DNA of 14,965 bases from 70-18 sp041691815 (GTDB taxonomy: Bacteria > Pseudomonadota > Alphaproteobacteria > Acetobacterales > Acetobacteraceae): NCBI GenBank assembly GCA_041691815.1, contig JBEPTZ010000109.1:1-14965 (forward strand). Reading direction: 5' to 3'. Below the pieces are notes generated by a model, which did not search any database, was not told the DNA's origin, and saw only the letters and a program-made list of their open reading frames with translations. This document shows, piece by piece, positions 7,154 to 13,503 of the stretch. Every line of letters begins with the position of its first letter. Within the stretch, counting starts at the first letter, position 1. A program made the translations under genes and the position numbers.

Positions 7154-7603
7154 TTACAACAACGGGTCGGTTATGTCACGATCGGACACGGTCGCGTCGC
7201 CGCGCAGCCAGGCGGCCAGCTTCCGTTCGGCGCCGGATTGGCCCAGGTCCAGCACAGCAGGCCGCTGTGGCAACACGGTGGCGCCCATGCCGGAAGCCGC
7301 CGCCGCCACCCGCGCCCAGGCCGGGCAATCGGCCGCCAGCACCAGCATATGGCATCCCACCCGCAGCGCCGCCATCGCCCAGCCCGGCGCATCGCCGCAA
7401 TCCAGCACGTCGCCGGCCACCAGCCCCGGCGCCTCGGCGGCGGCCAGATCGGCCAGCGCCCGCCACCACAGGCAGCCGGCATAGCCGGCTGCGGAAGGCG
7501 CCGAGACCAGCACCAGCGGCCGCCGCAGCGACAGCGCCAGCCTGGCCTGGTCGAGCCCATGGACGGTGACCGCCGGTGCGACCAATGTGGGATGCGAGAA
7601 CAT
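7154..7603 (-). CDS. Conserved hypothetical protein upstream of the aldolase gene
   Basis: A 149-residue protein without a motif that I can tie to a known function. It is Ala/Leu-rich and predicted cytoplasmic, with no signal peptide. Segments that look structured are VTVHGLDQARLALSL and RPLVLVSAPSAAGYAGCLWW, then alternating beta/alpha character (PGLVAGDVLDCGDAPGWAMA, HMLVLAADCPAW). The pattern suggests a small alpha/beta fold, perhaps a truncated TIM-barrel-like or Rossmann-like domain. Third codon positions are GC-rich, in keeping with a real gene, and it ends 33 bp before the aldolase start on the same strand, so co-transcription with fbaB and thiE is likely. I recall similar proteins in this position in other alphaproteobacteria, but not an assigned role. 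The ATG lacks a clear ribosome site, so the start is uncertain. Confidence 0.72.
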   Translation of the reverse strand: MFSHPTLVAPAVTVHGLDQARLALSLRRPLVLVSAPSAAGYAGCLWWRALADLAAAEAPGLVAGDVLDCGDAPGWAMAALRVGCHMLVLAADCPAWARVAAAASGMGATVLPQRPAVLDLGQSGAERKLAAWLRGDATVSDRDITDPLL

Positions 7604-7605
7604 GC

Positions 7606-7635
7606 TTGACGTTCAAGCCGGTTGCACGGTGTAAC
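7606..7635 (+). promoter_or_regulatory. Candidate sigma-70-like promoter for the small ORF-zapA unit
   Basis: TTGACG at 7606-7611 (5 of 6 matches to the -35 consensus) is followed after 18 bp by TGTAAC at 7630-7635 (4 of 6 to the -10 box). Transcription would begin near 7642, just upstream of the GGAGGGG ribosome site at 7657. The -35 box lies in an inverted repeat CTTGA-N3-TCAAG (7605-7617), and AACTCAAGTT (7633-7642) is another small palindrome overlapping the -10, so an operator is possible. This is a by-eye match only. Confidence 0.45.
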
Positions 7636-7666
7636 TCAAGTTCCACCCGATCCGCTGGAGGGGCGC

Positions 7667-7870
7667 TTGACCGATGATGAGGATGCGGCTGCTGCGGCCG
7701 CCCGGCTGGAGAGCGCGCTCGAGCGTATCGCCCAACACGCGCGCCGACCACCGTTGCAGGGAGCCACGGCAGCGCAGGTAGCCACGGCGGGCGAATCCGT
7801 CGATACATCTGCCATCGCCGGGCGCCTGGACAGGCTGATCGCCCAGTTGCGCGGCGCACTGGCGTCCTGA
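7667..7870 (+). CDS. Small helical protein upstream of zapA
   Basis: A 67-residue ORF starting at TTG 7667. This start is chosen because GGAGGGG (7657-7663) lies at ideal spacing before it; an earlier TTG at 7622 is in frame but sits in the probable promoter. The sequence is Ala/Arg/Leu-rich, with an acidic start (TDDEDAAAAAARLESALERI) and a C-terminal amphipathic helix (IAGRLDRLIAQLRGAL), both with heptad-like leucine spacing, so a short coiled coil is plausible. The central part is Gln/Ala/Thr-rich and looks disordered. Small coiled-coil proteins encoded just before zapA are common in alphaproteobacteria, which supports a real gene with a possible link to ZapA or cell division; that link is inference. 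zapA begins 58 bp downstream on the same strand. Confidence 0.65.
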   Translation: MTDDEDAAAAAARLESALERIAQHARRPPLQGATAAQVATAGESVDTSAIAGRLDRLIAQLRGALAS

Positions 7871-7928
7871 AAATCCGGCTGGCAGCTGTCGCCGGGCGTT
7901 CAGGTATTTTAGTTGCGAGGAGTGCGGC

Positions 7929-8258
7929 GTGGCGCAGGTCACCGTGAAGATCAATGGCTACAGCTATACCGTCGGCTGCGAGGACGGGCAGGAACAGCAT
8001 CTGTCCGATATGGCGACCCAGGTGGAATCCCGGATCGAGAGCATCCGCCAGCTCGGCAGCCAGTCCGGCGAGGCGCGGCTGCTGGTGCTCGCGGCCCTGC
8101 TGATGGCCGACGAACTGCACGACATGAAGGTCGACCTGGAGGCGGTGCGCAGCGCCGCCCCGGCCGGACGCAAGAAAGCCGAGGGCGACTCGGCCCGCCG
8201 CCTCGCCAGGCTCGCCGCGCGTGCGGAACAGATTGCAGCCGACCTCGAACAGCCCTAG
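7929..8258 (+). CDS. zapA: Cell division protein ZapA
   Basis: A 109-residue ZapA, the usual size. ZapA binds FtsZ at midcell and promotes bundling of protofilaments in the Z-ring. The N-terminal globular part carries VTVKINGYSYTVGCEDGQEQHL (cited in pieces: VTVKINGYSYTV, then GCEDGQEQHL), followed by LSDMATQVESRI and the helix LLVLAALLMADELHDMK that leads into a C-terminal coiled coil (about 60-105). The start is GTG at 7929 with GAGGAGT 7 bp upstream; no ATG is available before the conserved strand. It follows the small helical ORF and is immediately followed by the 6S RNA gene, the classic zapA-ssrS-fau order of proteobacteria. The last codons overlap the probable 6S promoter. Confidence 0.92.
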   Translation: MAQVTVKINGYSYTVGCEDGQEQHLSDMATQVESRIESIRQLGSQSGEARLLVLAALLMADELHDMKVDLEAVRSAAPAGRKKAEGDSARRLARLAARAEQIAADLEQP

Positions 8259-8261
8259 ATA
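8233..8261 (+). promoter_or_regulatory. Candidate promoter of the 6S RNA gene
   Basis: TTGCAG (8233-8238), 17 bp, then TAGATA (8256-8261), with an overlapping TATA at 8260-8263, lie at the very end of zapA. Initiation would fall near 8268-8270, where the 6S-like sequence begins. The boxes are imperfect matches, so the call rests partly on position. Confidence 0.4.
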
Positions 8262-8263
8262 TA

Positions 8264-8402
8264 GGCCGTGGAGCTGCTGGGTGCGTCAGGTAAGGTATCC
8301 CCAGGGCCAATAAGCAACTCCCAGGGAACTGGCTCTGTTGTGATCCTGGTCATGATACCCGGTGCCCACCTGCTCACGCAGGCCTTGGGAGGATACAACA
8401 CC
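8264..8402 (+). ncRNA. ssrS: 6S RNA
   Basis: 6S RNA binds the housekeeping RNA polymerase holoenzyme by mimicking an open promoter and represses transcription in stationary phase. The 150-bp gap between zapA and fau holds the alphaproteobacterial 6S-type core: CCCCAGGGCC (about 8299-8308), then CTCCCAGGGAACTGGCTCTG (8319-8338) and GATCCTGGTC (8343-8352). Pairing supports the shape. GCGTCAGGT (8283-8291) closes with ACCTG and ACGC (8368-8379) around a small bulge, and GGTATC (8294-8299) pairs with GATACC (8354-8359), framing a central bubble. A short 3' hairpin CCTGC-TCAC-GCAGG (8369-8382) is an alternative fold. The location is the conserved one for ssrS. The ends are approximate: the 5' end is set by the candidate promoter and the 3' end by the fau start. 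Confidence 0.85.
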
Positions 8403-8409
8403 AACGGCC

Positions 8410-8982
8410 ATGGCGGCTCCACACCTCTCCCCCTCTGATACCGTAGCGGCCAAAAAGGCGGCCCGCGCCCAGGCGCAGGCGTCCCGCGAAGGGCGCGACC
8501 CGGCGCTCGGCGCCGAGCTTGCCCGCCATCTGCTGGCCGAGATGCCGCCGCCCGCCGGCAGCGTGGTTGCCGGGTTCTGGCCGATGGGCGACGAGATCGA
8601 CATCCGCCCGCTGCTGGAAACCCTGCATGCGCGCGGCCACCGGATCGTCCTGCCCGAGACACCGCCGCGCGGCAAGCCGTTGATTTTTCGGCTTTGGCAT
8701 CCCGGCATGGCGATGATCCGCGAGCGCTTCGGCACCGAGCGCCCCACCGGCGACCCGTTGGCGCCGGACGTGCTGCTGGTGCCGCTGCTGGCCTTCGACC
8801 GCGCCGGCCACCGCCTCGGCTATGGCGGCGGCTACTACGACCGCACCCTGGCCGGCCTGCCCGGCGCCATCGCCATCGGCTGCGCCTACGCGGCGCAGCA
8901 ACTGGACGCGGTGCCGGTGGCGGAGTACGACGCCCCGCTGCACGCCGTCGCCACCGAGCGCGGCGTGCTTCGATTTCGCTGA
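8410..8982 (+). CDS. fau: 5-formyltetrahydrofolate cyclo-ligase
   Basis: A 190-residue enzyme (YgfA/MTHFS family) that converts 5-formyl-THF to 5,10-methenyl-THF with ATP, returning a storage folate to one-carbon metabolism in the cytoplasm. Features are the N-terminal basic helix KKAARAQAQASREGRD, FWPMGDEIDIRPLL (substrate pocket), LPETPPRGKPLIFRLW, and the signature GHRLGYGGGYYDR (about 132-144) with the nucleotide-binding glycines. The ATG at 8410 is preferred; an in-frame GTG at 8362 lies inside the 6S RNA. There is no good ribosome site before 8410 (the nearest GGGAGGA is 17 nt away), so the start is slightly uncertain. It is downstream of ssrS, as in many proteobacteria, where 6S and this mRNA may be co-transcribed and processed. 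Confidence 0.93.
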   Translation: MAAPHLSPSDTVAAKKAARAQAQASREGRDPALGAELARHLLAEMPPPAGSVVAGFWPMGDEIDIRPLLETLHARGHRIVLPETPPRGKPLIFRLWHPGMAMIRERFGTERPTGDPLAPDVLLVPLLAFDRAGHRLGYGGGYYDRTLAGLPGAIAIGCAYAAQQLDAVPVAEYDAPLHAVATERGVLRFR

Positions 8983-8996
8983 GTGGGGTTTCCGAT

Positions 8997-9812
8997 ATGC
9001 GTATTCTGTTCATGGGCGACGTGGTCGGCCGCTCCGGCCGTGACGCCCTGGTCGCCCGGCTGCCGGAATTGCGCACCGCGCTGCGTGCCGAACTGGTGAT
9101 CGTCAACGGCGAGAACGCCAGCCACGGCTTCGGCATGGGCCCGGACATGGCACGCGACTTCTTCGCCGCCGGTGCCGACGTCATCACGCTCGGCAACCAC
9201 ACCTGGGACCGCAAGGAGCTGATCCCCTATATCGCCGAAACCCCGCGCGTCATCCGGCCGCTGAACTTCCCGCCCGGCACCCCCGGCGCCGGCAGCATCA
9301 CCGTCGACCTGCCGGACGGCCGCCGCGCCCTGGTGGTCAACGCCATGGGCCGGCTGTTCATGGACTCGCTGGACTGCCCGTTCCGCGGCACCGCGGTGGA
9401 ACTGTCGCGCTACAAGCTCGGCGCCTCGGTCGCCGCCATTGTTATCGACTTCCACGCCGAGGCGACCAGCGAGAAGATGGCCTTCGCCCACAGCTTCGAC
9501 GGCCAGGTGTCGCTGGTCGTCGGCACCCACACCCATTGCCCCAGCGCCGACCACCAGATCCTGCCGGGCGGCACCGCCTTCCAGTCCGACGCCGGCATGT
9601 GCGGCGACTACGACAGCGTCATCGGCATGAGCAAGGAAGGCGCCGCTATCCGCTTCTGGCGCAAGATACCCGGCGAACGCCTGCACCCGGCCGAAGGCGA
9701 AGCCACACTCTGCGGCCTCTACCTGGAAACCAACGACACCACCGGCCTGGCCACCCGCGTCGAACCCGTCCGCCTCGGCGGCAGACTGTCCCAGACCATG
9801 CCCACCGTGTAG
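8997..9812 (+). CDS. ymdB: TIGR00282/YmdB-family metallophosphoesterase
   Basis: A 271-residue YmdB-type metallophosphoesterase. Characterised members are dimetal phosphodiesterases active on 2',3'-cyclic nucleotides; B. subtilis YmdB affects biofilm and motility gene expression. All family metal ligands can be placed: D8 in MGDVVG, E39 and N40 in NGEN, N67 in LGNHTWDR, H153 in DFHAEATSEK, and H178 and H180 in GTHTHCPSAD. The end, AGMCGDYDSVIGM, is also typical. Full length and without signal peptide, so cytoplasmic. The start ATG at 8997 is 14 bp after fau, with GAGTGGGG upstream; the frame is open further upstream only as a shadow of fau. The biological role in alphaproteobacteria is not established. 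Downstream lies the inverted repeat pair, then yebC. Confidence 0.92.
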   Translation: MRILFMGDVVGRSGRDALVARLPELRTALRAELVIVNGENASHGFGMGPDMARDFFAAGADVITLGNHTWDRKELIPYIAETPRVIRPLNFPPGTPGAGSITVDLPDGRRALVVNAMGRLFMDSLDCPFRGTAVELSRYKLGASVAAIVIDFHAEATSEKMAFAHSFDGQVSLVVGTHTHCPSADHQILPGGTAFQSDAGMCGDYDSVIGMSKEGAAIRFWRKIPGERLHPAEGEATLCGLYLETNDTTGLATRVEPVRLGGRLSQTMPTV

Positions 9813-9842
9813 AACCCCGCTCTCGCCGGCGGCGGCGCGGTA

Positions 9843-10047
9843 GGAAAGGAAGGCTGGGGCGTTGCCCCAGACCCCACCAGGGGCCGAGCCCCTGGACCTC
9901 TAAACTTCGTATTGCCTGTGGGTAGAGGGGGCCAAGGTGTTGTTGCAACCAGTACCTCGGCCCCCTCACCCCACAGGCAATCTGAGTCGGGGGTTCCAAG
10001 GGCTCGGCCCTTGGCGGGGCTCGGGGCAGAGCCCCGCCTTGCTTCCC
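9843..10047. repeat. Two inverted (head-to-head) copies of a roughly 100-bp GC-rich palindromic element
   Basis: The 278-bp gap between the metallophosphoesterase gene and yebC has no gene but a large inverted repeat centred on TTGCAA (9943-9948). Left copy 9843-9945 matches the reverse complement of 9946-10047 along its length. Perfect arms include ATTGCCTGTGGG (9911-9922) with CCCACAGGCAAT (9970-9981) and GAGGGGGCC (9925-9933) with GGCCCCCTC (9959-9967). Each copy also holds its own hairpins: CCAGGGGC-CGA-GCCCCTGG (9877-9895) on the left, CCAAGGGC-TCG-GCCCTTGG (9996-10014) on the right, plus GGGGC/GCCCC stems at 9854-9870 and 10013-10038. The G:C to A:T swap between the copies keeps pairing. 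Such elements look familiar from Acetobacteraceae genomes, from memory. The last hairpin could also act as a terminator. Confidence 0.8.
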
Positions 10048-10090
10048 GCGCCGCCACCGGCACGACCGAGGCTTATACAAGGAGCGGCCG

Positions 10091-10840
10091 ATGGCAGGGC
10101 ATTCGCAGTTCAAGAACATCATGCACCGCAAGGGTGCGCAGGACGTCAAGCGGGCGCGGGCGTTTGCCAAGTTGATCCGCGAGATCACGGTTTCGGCGCG
10201 GCATGGTCTGCCTGATCCGGCGGCCAATCCGCGGTTGCGCTCGGCGGTGCTGGCGGCGCGCAAGGAGAACATGCCGAAGGACACCATTGACCGCGCGATC
10301 AAGAAGGCCAGTGGTGCCGGCGGCGGCGACGACTATGTCGAGGTGCGTTATGAGGGCTATGGCCCGGCCGGGGTGGCGGTGATCGTCGAGGCGCTGACCG
10401 ACAACCGCAACCGCACCGCGAGCGACGTGCGCAGCGCGTTTGCCAAGCATGGCGGCGCGCTCGGCGAGACCAACAGCGTTTCTTTTATGTTCTCGCGGCT
10501 CGGAGTCGTGCGCTATCCCGCATCCACGGCCAGTGAGGACGAGATGCTGGAGGCGGCGATCGAGGCGGGTGCGGAGAATGTCGAGAGCGGTGCGGAGGCG
10601 CATGAGGTGACCACGCCGGTAGAGGATTTCTTCGCGGTGCGCGATGCGCTGGAGGCGCGGTTCGGCGAGGCCGACGAGGCCAGGCTGGACTGGCGGCCGA
10701 ACATCTCGGTGACGCTCGACGAGGATAAGGCGGCCGGCCTGCTGAAGCTGCTGGATGTGCTGGAGGAGCATGACGACGTGCAGAGCGTCTACGCCAATTT
10801 CGACATCCCCGAGGATGTCCTGGCCAAGCTGTCGGCCTGA
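10091..10840 (+). CDS. yebC: YebC/PmpR family regulator (TACO1-like)
   Basis: A 249-residue YebC family protein of normal length. The family was described as DNA-binding transcription regulators, and mitochondrial TACO1 and recent bacterial work point to a role in translation of proline-rich stretches. The N-terminus MAGHSQFKNIMHRKGAQDVKR (signature GHSQFKNIMHRK, 3-14), GLPDPAANPRLRSAV, ENMPKDTIDRAIKKASG and the central YEGYGPAGVAVIVEALTDNRNRT (seen as YEGYGPAGVA then EALTDNRNRT) are hallmarks, as is the acidic C-terminal domain ending DDVQSVYANFDIPED. AAGGAG lies 6 bp before the ATG. yebC directly upstream of ruvCAB is a widely conserved order, and ruvC begins 16 bp later. The possible translation role is of interest given the EF-P module in this window. 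Confidence 0.95.
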   Translation: MAGHSQFKNIMHRKGAQDVKRARAFAKLIREITVSARHGLPDPAANPRLRSAVLAARKENMPKDTIDRAIKKASGAGGGDDYVEVRYEGYGPAGVAVIVEALTDNRNRTASDVRSAFAKHGGALGETNSVSFMFSRLGVVRYPASTASEDEMLEAAIEAGAENVESGAEAHEVTTPVEDFFAVRDALEARFGEADEARLDWRPNISVTLDEDKAAGLLKLLDVLEEHDDVQSVYANFDIPEDVLAKLSA

Positions 10841-10856
10841 GCATGGCCCGGCTCAA

Positions 10857-11369
10857 ATGACGACGGTCCGCCTGCTCGGCATAGATCCCGGGCTGCGCTT
10901 CACCGGCTGGGGCCTGCTGGAGGCGGACGGCAACCGCCTGCACCATCTGGCCGACGGGGTGATCGCGTCCGATTCCGAGCAGAGCGTGCCGGAGCGGCTG
11001 AAATTCCTGCACGACGCGCTGGCAGCCTTGATGGCAGAGCACCGGCCGGACGAGGCGGCGGTGGAGGAGACCTATGTCAACCGCAACGGTGCCGCGACCC
11101 TGAAGCTGGGCTATGCCCGCGGCATCGCGCTGCTGGCGCCGACCTTGCGCGGCATCCCGGTCAGCGAATACGGCGCCAAGACGATCAAGCTGGCGGTGGT
11201 CGGCACCGGCGGCGCCAGCAAGGAGCAGGTGCAGATGATGGTCCGCCGCCTGCTGCCGGGCGCCATCCTGCGCCGCGCCGACGCGGCGGATGCGCTGGCT
11301 GTGGCCATCTGCCACGCCCATCACCGCGCCAGCCGGGCGCATTGGGCCGCCGGCAAGGTGATGGCATGA
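10857..11369 (+). CDS. ruvC: Crossover junction endodeoxyribonuclease RuvC
   Basis: A 170-residue RNase H-fold nuclease that resolves Holliday junctions as a dimer together with RuvAB. The four acidic catalytic residues are all present: D10 in LGIDPGLRFTGWG, E70 in AVEETYVNRN, and D142 and D145 in RRADAADALAVAICH, with the normal three-residue spacing of the last pair. The GYARGIALLA segment (85-94) and the YGAKTIKLAVVG segment (105-116) are also typical. The ATG at 10857 is chosen because the conserved strand begins within six residues; the frame is open upstream only over yebC. The upstream ribosome site is weak. The stop overlaps the ruvA start (ATGA), so translation is probably coupled. 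Confidence 0.96.
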   Translation: MTTVRLLGIDPGLRFTGWGLLEADGNRLHHLADGVIASDSEQSVPERLKFLHDALAALMAEHRPDEAAVEETYVNRNGAATLKLGYARGIALLAPTLRGIPVSEYGAKTIKLAVVGTGGASKEQVQMMVRRLLPGAILRRADAADALAVAICHAHHRASRAHWAAGKVMA

Positions 11370-11965
11370 TTGCCAAGCTGACTGGCAAAATCGAGGCGCT
11401 GGAGGCGGATCGCTGCGTCGTCGACGTGAACGGCGTAGGCTACCTGGTGCAGGCCTCCACCCGCACGCTCGGCGCACTACCGGCCGGCCAGACCGCCAGC
11501 CTGCTGATCGAGGTGGTGGTGCGCGAGGACGCCATCATCCTGTACGGCTTCTTCGACCCCGCCGAGCGCGAGTGGTTCCGGCTGCTGACCACGGTGCAGG
11601 GGGTCGGCGCCAAAGTGGCGCTGAACATCCTCTCGGCGCTCAGCCCGCGCGACCTGATCGGCGCCATCCAGTCCGGCGACCGCGGCAGCCTGACCCGCGC
11701 GCCCGGCGTCGGCGCCAAGCTGGCGGTCCGCCTGCTCACCGAGTTGCGCGAGAAGGCCGGCGCCATGCCCACCGGCATCGGCTTCTCCCCGGTGCTGCCG
11801 CCGCCCACCGGCGGGGTGGAGGCCGACGCGCTCTCGGCGATGGTCAATCTCGGCTACCGCCGCCCGGAGGCGCAGGCCGCGATCGCCCGTGTGCTGGCGC
11901 GGCTTGGCGACGATGCGGGCCTGGACCAGGTGATCCGTGACGGGCTGAAGGAGCTGGCGCGATGA
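11366..11965 (+). CDS. ruvA: Holliday junction branch migration protein RuvA
   Basis: A 199-residue RuvA, normal length. RuvA tetramers hold the four-way junction and load the RuvB motors. The N-terminal OB-fold domain begins MIAKLTGKIEALEADRCVVD (1-20) and includes EDAIILYGFFDPAERE. Two helix-hairpin-helix motifs are visible as VQGVGAKVALNILSAL and APGVGAKLAVRLLTEL (domain II). A flexible proline-rich linker (VLPPPTGG) leads to the C-terminal UBA-like domain III (about 150-199: DALSAMVNLGYRRPEAQAAI), which contacts RuvB. It overlaps ruvC upstream and ruvB downstream by 4 bp each (ATGA), giving a tight ruvCAB unit. The PPP in the linker is a candidate EF-P-assisted site. Confidence 0.97.
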   Translation: MIAKLTGKIEALEADRCVVDVNGVGYLVQASTRTLGALPAGQTASLLIEVVVREDAIILYGFFDPAEREWFRLLTTVQGVGAKVALNILSALSPRDLIGAIQSGDRGSLTRAPGVGAKLAVRLLTELREKAGAMPTGIGFSPVLPPPTGGVEADALSAMVNLGYRRPEAQAAIARVLARLGDDAGLDQVIRDGLKELAR

Positions 11966-12996
11966 GCGAGCGCACCGTCTCCGCCGCCCGCGCCGACGAG
12001 GACGCCGCCGAGGCCAGCCTGCGCCCGCAGGTGCTGGCCGAGTTCATCGGCCAGAAGGCCAGCCGCGAAAACCTCTCGATCTTCATCCAGGCCGCCCGCG
12101 CCCGCGCCGAGGCACTCGACCATGTGCTGCTGCACGGCCCGCCCGGCCTCGGCAAGACCACGCTGGCGCAGATCGTCGCCCGCGAACTCGGCGTCGGCTT
12201 CCGCGCCACCTCCGGCCCGGTCATCCAGCGCGCCGGCGACCTTGCCGCCATCCTCACCAACCTGCAGCCGCGCGACGTGCTGTTCATCGACGAGATCCAC
12301 CGCCTGCAGCCGGCCATCGAGGAGGTGCTGTATCCGGCGATGGAGGATTTCCAGCTCGACCTGATCATCGGCGAAGGCCCGGCCGCCCGCTCGGTGCGCA
12401 TCGACCTCGCCCCCTTCACCCTGGTCGGCGCCACCACCCGCGCCGGCCTGCTGGCCACCCCGCTGCGCGACCGCTTCGGCATCCCGCTGCGCCTGGTGTT
12501 CTACACCCCCGAGGAACTGGAGCTGATCGTCTCGCGCGGCGCCGACAAGCTCGGCTTCCGCCTCACCCCGGCCGGCGCCCGCGAGATCGCCCGCCGCAGC
12601 CGCGGCACCCCACGCATCGCCGGCCGCCTGCTGCGCCGGGTGCGCGACTTCGCGCTGGTGCAGGGCGACGACCCGGTGGACGACACCATCGCCGACGCCT
12701 CGCTGCTGCGCCTGGAGGTCGACCGCATCGGCCTGGACGCCATGGACCGCCGCTACCTGCGCCGCATGGCCGAGCATCACGGCGGCGGCCCGGTCGGCGT
12801 CGAGACGCTGGCCGCCGCCCTGGCCGAGGCCCGCGATACCCTCGAAGATGTGATCGAGCCCTACCTGATCCAGGAGGGCCTGATCCTGCGCACCAGCCGC
12901 GGCCGCATGCTCGGCGAGCGCGGCTGGCGCCATCTCGGCCTCACGCCGCCCGCCGGCACCCAGCCAACCCTCGACCTATTGGGCGAGGATGAATGA
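11962..12996 (+). CDS. ruvB: Holliday junction branch migration ATPase RuvB
   Basis: A 344-residue AAA+ motor that forms hexameric rings driving branch migration with RuvA. After the RPQVLAEFIGQ segment (21-31) come Walker A GPPGLGKT (59-66), Walker B LFIDEIHRL (107-115), the sensor-1 segment LVGATTRAG (154-162), and RDRFG (169-173), where the arginine is the likely arginine finger. The C-terminal winged-helix DNA-binding part includes RGRMLGERGWRHLG. IARRSRGTPRIAGRLLRRVRDFA contains the sensor-2 region (seen as RGTPRIAGRLLRR). Length and all motifs are normal. It overlaps ruvA and ybgC by 4 bp (ATGA), so the whole chain is probably one translationally coupled unit. Confidence 0.97.
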   Translation: MSERTVSAARADEDAAEASLRPQVLAEFIGQKASRENLSIFIQAARARAEALDHVLLHGPPGLGKTTLAQIVARELGVGFRATSGPVIQRAGDLAAILTNLQPRDVLFIDEIHRLQPAIEEVLYPAMEDFQLDLIIGEGPAARSVRIDLAPFTLVGATTRAGLLATPLRDRFGIPLRLVFYTPEELELIVSRGADKLGFRLTPAGAREIARRSRGTPRIAGRLLRRVRDFALVQGDDPVDDTIADASLLRLEVDRIGLDAMDRRYLRRMAEHHGGGPVGVETLAAALAEARDTLEDVIEPYLIQEGLILRTSRGRMLGERGWRHLGLTPPAGTQPTLDLLGEDE

Positions 12997-13451
12997 AGCT
13001 TCATCCCCAGTCAGCATCCCCGCATGGCGTGCATTCGTATGCACTGCGGGTCTATTATGAGGATACCGATGCCGGCGGTGTGGTCTATCACGCCAATTAT
13101 CTGCGCTTCGCCGAGCGCGCCCGCACCGAGGCGCTGCGCGATCTCGGCGCGCCGCACGCAGAGATGGCATCGCAGCATGGCTTAATGTTCATGGTGCGGC
13201 GCGTCAAAGTGGATTATCTGGCGCCTGCCAGACTTGACGACTCGCTTCTGGTAGTGACTGAAACCCGTTCGATTCGCGCCGCCTCCGCCGATCTGCGGCA
13301 GAGCTTCACGCGAGATGGCCGGGTGCTGGTGGTGCTGGACATCGAACTGGTCTGCGTCCGCCTGGCGGATGGCCGCCCGGTCCGCATCCCGCCACGCTGG
13401 CGGCAGGCGCTGGAGCAGACATGCCTTGAGGCCGCCCCGTCCGGGGCATGA
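12993..13451 (+). CDS. ybgC: Tol-Pal system-associated acyl-CoA thioesterase YbgC
   Basis: A 152-residue hotdog-fold thioesterase. The signature YYEDTDAGGVVYHANYLRFA (21-40) contains the catalytic aspartate (D26). VKVDYLAPARLDD and the alternating C-terminal strands (VLVVLDIELVCVRL) complete the fold. YbgC hydrolyses acyl-CoA or acyl-ACP and in enterics interacts with phospholipid synthesis enzymes; it is encoded with the Tol-Pal genes in most proteobacteria. The start ATG at 12993 overlaps the ruvB stop; the N-terminus is about 8 residues longer than that of E. coli. It sits between the ruv and tol genes, a standard alphaproteobacterial arrangement, and precedes tolQ by 52 bp. Confidence 0.94.
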   Translation: MKLHPQSASPHGVHSYALRVYYEDTDAGGVVYHANYLRFAERARTEALRDLGAPHAEMASQHGLMFMVRRVKVDYLAPARLDDSLLVVTETRSIRAASADLRQSFTRDGRVLVVLDIELVCVRLADGRPVRIPPRWRQALEQTCLEAAPSGA

Positions 13452-13503
13452 TTGGGACACAGGCTGGCCGCATCGTCGGCCCGATCGTTGAAGGGATTTA
13501 GCT

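Noticed and set aside
8369..8382. CCTGC-TCAC-GCAGG hairpin as a terminator for zapA
   Set aside because: It has no T-run and fits better as an alternative 3' hairpin of the 6S RNA.
8362..8409. In-frame GTG start for fau at 8362
   Set aside because: It lies within the 6S RNA sequence, and the extra 16 residues do not match the family N-terminus.
10074..10079. TATACA as a -10 box for yebC
   Set aside because: It abuts the AAGGAG ribosome site; transcription from it would begin too close to the start codon to keep that site, and no -35 is evident.
11854..12933. Minus-strand open frame of about 359 codons opposite ruvB
   Set aside because: A GC-driven shadow; RuvB on the plus strand has all AAA+ motifs.
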